Positions 1 to 3,797 of a stretch of 6,632 nt of DNA are shown one piece after another. The translations under genes were made by a program, and so were the position numbers. Below the pieces are notes generated by a model that was not told the DNA's origin, searched no databases, and saw nothing but the letters and a program-made list of their open reading frames with translations. The stretch lies in contig JAFNGP010000023.1 in the NCBI GenBank assembly GCA_017885175.1, forward strand, positions 1-6,632, in the 5' to 3' direction. Position 1 is the first letter of the stretch. Every line of letters starts with the position of its first letter. This stretch comes from a bacterium. GTDB taxonomy: Bacteria; Krumholzibacteriota; Krumholzibacteriia; Krumholzibacteriales; Krumholzibacteriaceae.

Positions 1-2
1 TG

Positions 3-716
3 AGCGACGCGAAGGGATGGGCGATTGTCGCGACTCCTCCGGTCGACACGCCGATGATCCTGAGCTCGGGCTATATCTGGTACCAGGACGTGAGCATCAC
101 GGTCCCGTGTTCGGCGGGTCTTTCCACGTACGACACGGTCATCGCGCAGGTCGCGTACACCGACGTGAACGGCGTCTGCGCGCCCGAGTGCGCCGACTGC
201 AACGATCCGAACACCCGTCCCGCGACGGGCGTGAAATATTACTCGGCCGATACGCTCATCATTCAAGTCGTCGAGGCGCCGCCGACGCTCTCGATTCTCC
301 AGGATACCCTGACGCTCGTCGACCGCGGCCAGACGCAGGCGTACGTTCCGTTCACGATCTGCAACCAGGATGAGTGCGTCCCTTCGACGAGCTATGGCTA
401 TATCATTACGAGCAAGGGGCGCGTCGGTCCGCCGCTCAACGCGAGCGGCTCGATCGGCGTTCCCGGCGGGGAGTGCAAGGATCTCTACGGCGTCGTGAAC
501 GCGGGCACCGCGATCGCCTGCACGTACGATACGCTGCGGATCATCGTGTGGACGGCCGGCGATCCCGCTCTCTACGACACCTGCGTTCAGGTCATCCACG
601 TCGTGGAGCCCGAGCCGGTTCCGCTCTTCACGCCTCCCGTCGTGGCGATCCTCGTGATCGCTCTCGTCGTCATCGCCGCCATTTTCATGAGGAGGCGGAT
701 GAGGAGCGGCAAGTAA
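3..716 (+). CDS. C-terminal part of a membrane-anchored, Cys-rich surface protein (5' end outside window)
   Basis: The frame is open from base 3, so the gene starts upstream; the ATG at 54 is internal (Met18 of the visible part). 237 residues are visible before TAA at 714-716. I do not recognise a named family. Residues 1-205 look like extracellular beta-sandwich material: alternating hydrophobic and polar strands, many Thr, Val, Gly and Pro, and nine cysteines (36, 59, 63, 66, 120, 125, 158, 173, 194) that could form disulfides. Two similar units seem present, each with a YDT strand (43-45, 175-177) and ending in a DT...VVE-x-P segment (83-93, 192-203). The C terminus has EPEPVP (202-207), a hydrophobic helix (about 212-229) and the basic tail RRRMRSGK (230-237), so it is probably exported with a short cytoplasmic tail. 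An exosortase-like anchor is possible. The role may be adhesion or envelope structure, but this is a guess. Confidence 0.8.
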   Translation, partial: SDAKGWAIVATPPVDTPMILSSGYIWYQDVSITVPCSAGLSTYDTVIAQVAYTDVNGVCAPECADCNDPNTRPATGVKYYSADTLIIQVVEAPPTLSILQDTLTLVDRGQTQAYVPFTICNQDECVPSTSYGYIITSKGRVGPPLNASGSIGVPGGECKDLYGVVNAGTAIACTYDTLRIIVWTAGDPALYDTCVQVIHVVEPEPVPLFTPPVVAILVIALVVIAAIFMRRRMRSGK

Positions 717-731
717 CGCTGCGCGGCTGAC

Positions 732-3700
732 ATGGGCTTTAACGCATTACTCGGATCGCCCGGTTTCGAGCTCGAGACGGCGCTTTGCGATCGTCTCGCC
801 GCGGCCCGGCGGGTCGATCGCTTCGCTCCGCTCACGATTCTCGTCGGCTCGAACCTCCTCGGAGCCTACCTGAAAAGAACGCTCGCGGAAAGAACGGGCG
901 GGCTCTTCAACGTCAGCTTCGAAACATTCGCCGGCGTTGCGGCGGCGCTCGCGGGCGGCCGCGACGGCCCGACGCTTCCGCCGTTCGCGGACCGCGTCGT
1001 CGTCTGGGAACTCGTCTCATCGTCCGACGTTTCCTCTCGCTTCGGCGAAGCGGCGAAGACGAGGGGCTTCGGCGAGGCGCTCCTCGGCACCTTCAGCGAC
1101 CTCGCGGAGGCGGGCTGCACCTCCGAAATCGCGCGGCAGCTCATCGGAAGCGGCGCCGTGGCACGGCGCCTCAGCGAGATGACGAGGGACGTGCTGTCTC
1201 TCTACGCGCGGTTCCGGGAGCGCGCTGAAAGCCTCGGCGGCGACGTCCAGACATTGTTTCTCTCGGCGCTTTCGAGCTCCGTGCCGCCGTCCTTCGGACG
1301 GCACGTGTTCGTCTACGGATTCTACGATTTCAATGAAATGCAGAGACGACTTCTCGCGCATCTCGCTCGCGAGCGCGACGTGACCGTCTTCCTGCCATGG
1401 GGGGAAGGGGAGGAGTACCGGTTCGCGCGGAGCGCGTCGACGCTGCTCGAGGAATGCGGGTTCGAGATCCAGGCGCCTGTCCCCGCCGGGGCGGGCGCGG
1501 GGCGCGCGGTTCGTCCGAGGCTCATGAACGCGTCGGATGAGGAGCAGGAGATCCGCGAGATCGCGCGGATGATCCTCGCGCTCGCGGAAAAAGAGGACAT
1601 GCGCTTCGGCGACGTGGCGCTCGTGCTTCCCTCGGCCGCGGCGTACGTTCCGCTCGCGAGGGAGATCTTCGGCGAGGCGGGAATTCCCTGTTATCTGCGC
1701 GCGGACTCCTCCGCGGGGCGAAGCCCCGCGGTGAAGGGCGTTCTCACGCTTTTGAGGATGCTCGGCGGATCGATGGAACGCCGCGACCTCGTGGAGTTTC
1801 TCGTCTCGGCCCCCCTCGCTCCTTCCGAAGCCTGCGCGGCGAGCGTCGACCGTTTTTCCCTCTGGGTGAGAAAGAGCGCGGAGGCCGGGATCGCCGGCGA
1901 GCGGAGCTGGACCGACGAAAGCGCCGCGCTCGTCGAGAGGCTCAGGTCGGCGTCCAGGCCGGACGCGGAGGATCGCGAGGCGCTCGCCGCGGCGCTCGAT
2001 GTCGACGCGCTCCTCGCGAAGATTGTGCGGGCGCGCGAAGCGGTCCGCGGCCTCACCGCGTGGCGGGATCTGGCCCTGACCCTGTCGGGGCTCGTCGAAG
2101 AGCTCTTCCCGGAATCGGATGAGCGCCGCTCGGCGCAAGGCGAGATCGAGAGCCTCGCCGCGCTCGATGCGACCGGTTCCCCGGCCTCGTTCGAGGCGTT
2201 CGCCCGCATCGCGGAGACGGCTCTCTCCGGATCGGGGCGGATCCACGGGCGACTCGGCGGGGAAGGGGTCAACATTCTCACTCTCGCGCAGGCCCGCGGC
2301 CTCACCTTCAGGGCGGTCTTCATACCGGGGCTCGCCGAGAGAAGCTTCCCGACCGTGATCCGCCAGGATCCATTTCTGAACGACGCTGAGCGCCGCGAGC
2401 TCAACGCGTGCTCCGGGGGGGCGCTCCGCCTCTCCGAGAAATTGGAGCGTCTGAGCGAGGAAGCGCTTCTCTTCGCGCTCGCGCGCGAGTCCGCGCGCGA
2501 ACAGCTCGTCATGAGCTACCCGCGATTCGAGGAGGGTACGGGCAAGGAACGGATACCGTCGTCTTTCCTGCGGTTCATCGACGGGTGCTCGATCGACGGC
2601 TTCCCCGGAGAGGGTATCGCGTGCGAACGGGTGCCGCGCGGCGGGGCGCCCGCGCGGGGGGCCGCTCTCCTGAGCGAGCACGAGCTCGATTTCGAGAACG
2701 CCTCGGCGTTTCTTGCGGGCGCCGGCCATCTCCCCGACAACGTGTTCTTTTCGCGGGGGGCGCGGCTCGTGCGGGAGCGGTATGGAACGCGGCGGTTCAC
2801 CCCCTACGACGGGGTCTTCTCGTCGGCGCAGGCGGTGCGCGAGCTTCGGCGGATGCTCGAGGAGGGGGGGGCGCGCTTCTCCCCGACATCACTCGAGACC
2901 TTCGCGGGCTGCCCGTTCAATTATTTCCTCACGCGGGTGCTCGGGATCGCGGCGCTCGATGAGCCCGAACGTTTGCTTTCGATCACGCCCATGCAGCGCG
3001 GAAATTTCGTTCACACGATCCTCGCGCGGGTGTTCGGCTCGCTCAAGGCGAAAGGGCTTCTCCCCATTGGGAACGCGTCCATGCGTGACGTTCTCGGAGT
3101 CGCTGACCGGGCCACCGAGCAGTTCCTCGAGGACGTTCCGAAGACGGAGCCCGTGGGGCTTCCCGTCTTCTGGGAGATGGAGAAGCGCGTTATTCGCGAA
3201 TCGATCCGGCTCTTCCTCGAGGAAGAGAGCCTCGAGAAGGATGAGTTCGTCCCCGCCCACTTCGAGCGGTGGTTCGGGGGAGATCGCGACCCGGTCGAGG
3301 TCACCTACGAGGTGGGCGAACGGGTCGTGCGCTTCCGCGGCCGCATCGACCGGCTCGACACGGCCCCGGGCGGCCGGTACCGGATCGTAGACTACAAGAC
3401 CGGACGGCTCAGCGGCGCGGATCAGGATATGGCGAAGGGAAGCGCACTGCAGCTACCGATCTACCTGCTGGCCGCCGGGCGCATCCTCGGTCTCGACGTG
3501 CGCTCCGGAGAGGCCCGCTACCGTCACGTTGGGACGGGAGGAGGCAAGAGCGCCGTCGTCTTCTCGGGGAGCGGGTGGGACGAATCGAGCCCCGAGTTCG
3601 CGACGATCATCGGCGTCATCACGAGCGGGATCGAGCGCGGCATCTTCTTCGCGCCGGCGGATGAGCTGCGATGCGGATACTGCGACGTCCGCCTCGCGTG

Positions 3701-3797
3701 CCCGACGGGCATGTCGCGGCGCTTCGCGGTCAAGGCGGCGAACGACCAGCGGGCGCGGGACTATCTCGCGATGCGCGGCGGGGAGGAGGAAGAATGA
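732..3797 (+). CDS. addB: AddB-like PD-(D/E)XK nuclease / inactivated-helicase subunit of an AddAB exonuclease
   Basis: This 1021-residue protein is a cytoplasmic subunit of a double-strand-break resection enzyme; B. subtilis AddB is somewhat longer, near 1166. The N-terminal half is a helicase-like fold without a Walker A motif: the expected site reads ILVGSNLLGAYLKR (36-49). Typical family segments follow: NASDEEQEIREI (266-277), SSAGRSPAV (326-334), and the motif V-like VNILTLAQARGL (513-524) with FIPGLAERSFP (530-540). The C-terminal nuclease domain has His761 in RGNFVH, Asp873 in GRIDRLD and Asp887/Lys889 in VDYKTG, matching RecB-family catalytic positions. Cys727 (GCPFNYF) plus Cys981, Cys984 and Cys990 (C-x2-C-x5-C) match the AddB 4Fe-4S cluster. 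The ATG at 732 is the first possible start, because in-frame TAA 714-716 lies just upstream and no start codon lies between. No good Shine-Dalgarno precedes it, so initiation may depend on ribosomes finishing the upstream gene. It overlaps the helicase gene downstream. Confidence 0.93.
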   Translation: MGFNALLGSPGFELETALCDRLAAARRVDRFAPLTILVGSNLLGAYLKRTLAERTGGLFNVSFETFAGVAAALAGGRDGPTLPPFADRVVVWELVSSSDVSSRFGEAAKTRGFGEALLGTFSDLAEAGCTSEIARQLIGSGAVARRLSEMTRDVLSLYARFRERAESLGGDVQTLFLSALSSSVPPSFGRHVFVYGFYDFNEMQRRLLAHLARERDVTVFLPWGEGEEYRFARSASTLLEECGFEIQAPVPAGAGAGRAVRPRLMNASDEEQEIREIARMILALAEKEDMRFGDVALVLPSAAAYVPLAREIFGEAGIPCYLRADSSAGRSPAVKGVLTLLRMLGGSMERRDLVEFLVSAPLAPSEACAASVDRFSLWVRKSAEAGIAGERSWTDESAALVERLRSASRPDAEDREALAAALDVDALLAKIVRAREAVRGLTAWRDLALTLSGLVEELFPESDERRSAQGEIESLAALDATGSPASFEAFARIAETALSGSGRIHGRLGGEGVNILTLAQARGLTFRAVFIPGLAERSFPTVIRQDPFLNDAERRELNACSGGALRLSEKLERLSEEALLFALARESAREQLVMSYPRFEEGTGKERIPSSFLRFIDGCSIDGFPGEGIACERVPRGGAPARGAALLSEHELDFENASAFLAGAGHLPDNVFFSRGARLVRERYGTRRFTPYDGVFSSAQAVRELRRMLEEGGARFSPTSLETFAGCPFNYFLTRVLGIAALDEPERLLSITPMQRGNFVHTILARVFGSLKAKGLLPIGNASMRDVLGVADRATEQFLEDVPKTEPVGLPVFWEMEKRVIRESIRLFLEEESLEKDEFVPAHFERWFGGDRDPVEVTYEVGERVVRFRGRIDRLDTAPGGRYRIVDYKTGRLSGADQDMAKGSALQLPIYLLAAGRILGLDVRSGEARYRHVGTGGGKSAVVFSGSGWDESSPEFATIIGVITSGIERGIFFAPADELRCGYCDVRLACPTGMSRRFAVKAANDQRARDYLAMRGGEEEE
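1152..1170. repeat. Perfect inverted repeat within addB
   Basis: Arms of nine bases, GGCGCCGTG (1152-1160) and CACGGCGCC (1162-1170), flank a single G. In RNA it would fold as an 8-bp stem with a 3-base loop. It encodes AddB residues 141-147 (GAVARRL) and has no T tract after it, so it is not an intrinsic terminator. In DNA this GC-rich it may be chance. Confidence 0.6.
1286..1302. repeat. Hairpin-forming inverted repeat within addB
   Basis: Arms GCCGTCC (1286-1292) and GGACGGC (1296-1302) flank the triloop TTC. An alternative longer fold pairs CGTGC (1280-1284) with GCACG (1300-1304) across a bulge. There is no downstream T tract. It is fully coding and its function is unknown. Confidence 0.5.
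1711..1731. repeat. Perfect 9-bp stem with GCGAAGC-type loop within addB
   Basis: Arms CCGCGGGGC (1711-1719) and GCCCCGCGG (1723-1731) flank the triloop GAA. The tip GCGAAGC is known as an unusually stable DNA mini-hairpin. It encodes the SAGRSPAV segment of AddB (327-334), which looks conserved across the family, so coding constraint may partly explain it. No T tract follows. Confidence 0.7.
2864..2871 (+). repeat. Eight-G homopolymer in addB, just before the nuclease domain
   Basis: Eight consecutive G bases span codons 711-714 (Glu-Gly-Gly-Ala), 13 residues before Cys727, the first Fe-S ligand. Shorter runs lie nearby: seven G at 2415-2421, six at 2656-2661 and six at 2755-2760. A one-base slip here would take the Fe-S and nuclease region out of frame. 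The frame is intact in this copy. Confidence 0.7.
3210..3227. repeat. Perfect 18-bp palindrome within addB
   Basis: The sequence CTCTTCCTCGAGGAAGAG reads the same on both strands, with no central spacer, and another CTCGAG follows at 3231-3236. It encodes LFLEEE of AddB (residues 827-832), between the H761 helix and the GRID motif. It may be an accident of Leu/Glu codon choice. A protein-binding site is possible but unsupported. Confidence 0.6.
3781..3793 (+). promoter_or_regulatory. Shine-Dalgarno region for addA, inside the end of addB
   Basis: The purine-rich sequence GGGAGGAGGA (3781-3790) sits just before the ATG at 3794. Its GGAGG core (3782-3786) is 7 bases from the start and a second AGGAGG register (3784-3789) is 4 bases away. 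It also encodes the terminal Glu-rich residues of AddB. With the ATGA overlap (start 3794-3796, stop 3795-3797) this fixes the addA start and points to translational coupling, which would keep the two subunits near equal amounts. Confidence 0.85.

Noticed and set aside
54..56. ATG at 54 as the start of the first gene
   Set aside because: The frame is open back to base 3 and the preceding residues continue the beta-domain pattern, with no ribosome site before 54. The gene must begin upstream.
717..731. Terminator or promoter between the first gene and addB
   Set aside because: Fifteen bases are too short; there is no hairpin with a T tract and no recognisable -10/-35 pair.
2482..2500. Alternating CG stretch (GCGCGCGAG ... 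CGCGCGCGA) as a repeat or Z-DNA element
   Set aside because: Short, broken by AGTC, and explained by Ala/Arg/Glu codons in addB.
1017..2729. Open frame of 570 codons on the - strand opposite addB
   Set aside because: Same cause: low-complexity Arg/Glu-rich product, no motifs, fully inside a well-supported gene.
2408..3390. Overlapping + strand frames (2408-2962 and 2713-3390) that might be frameshift products after the G tracts
   Set aside because: Products are Arg/Ser-rich with no domain features. The addB frame is intact through the nuclease and Fe-S motifs, so no frameshift is needed.
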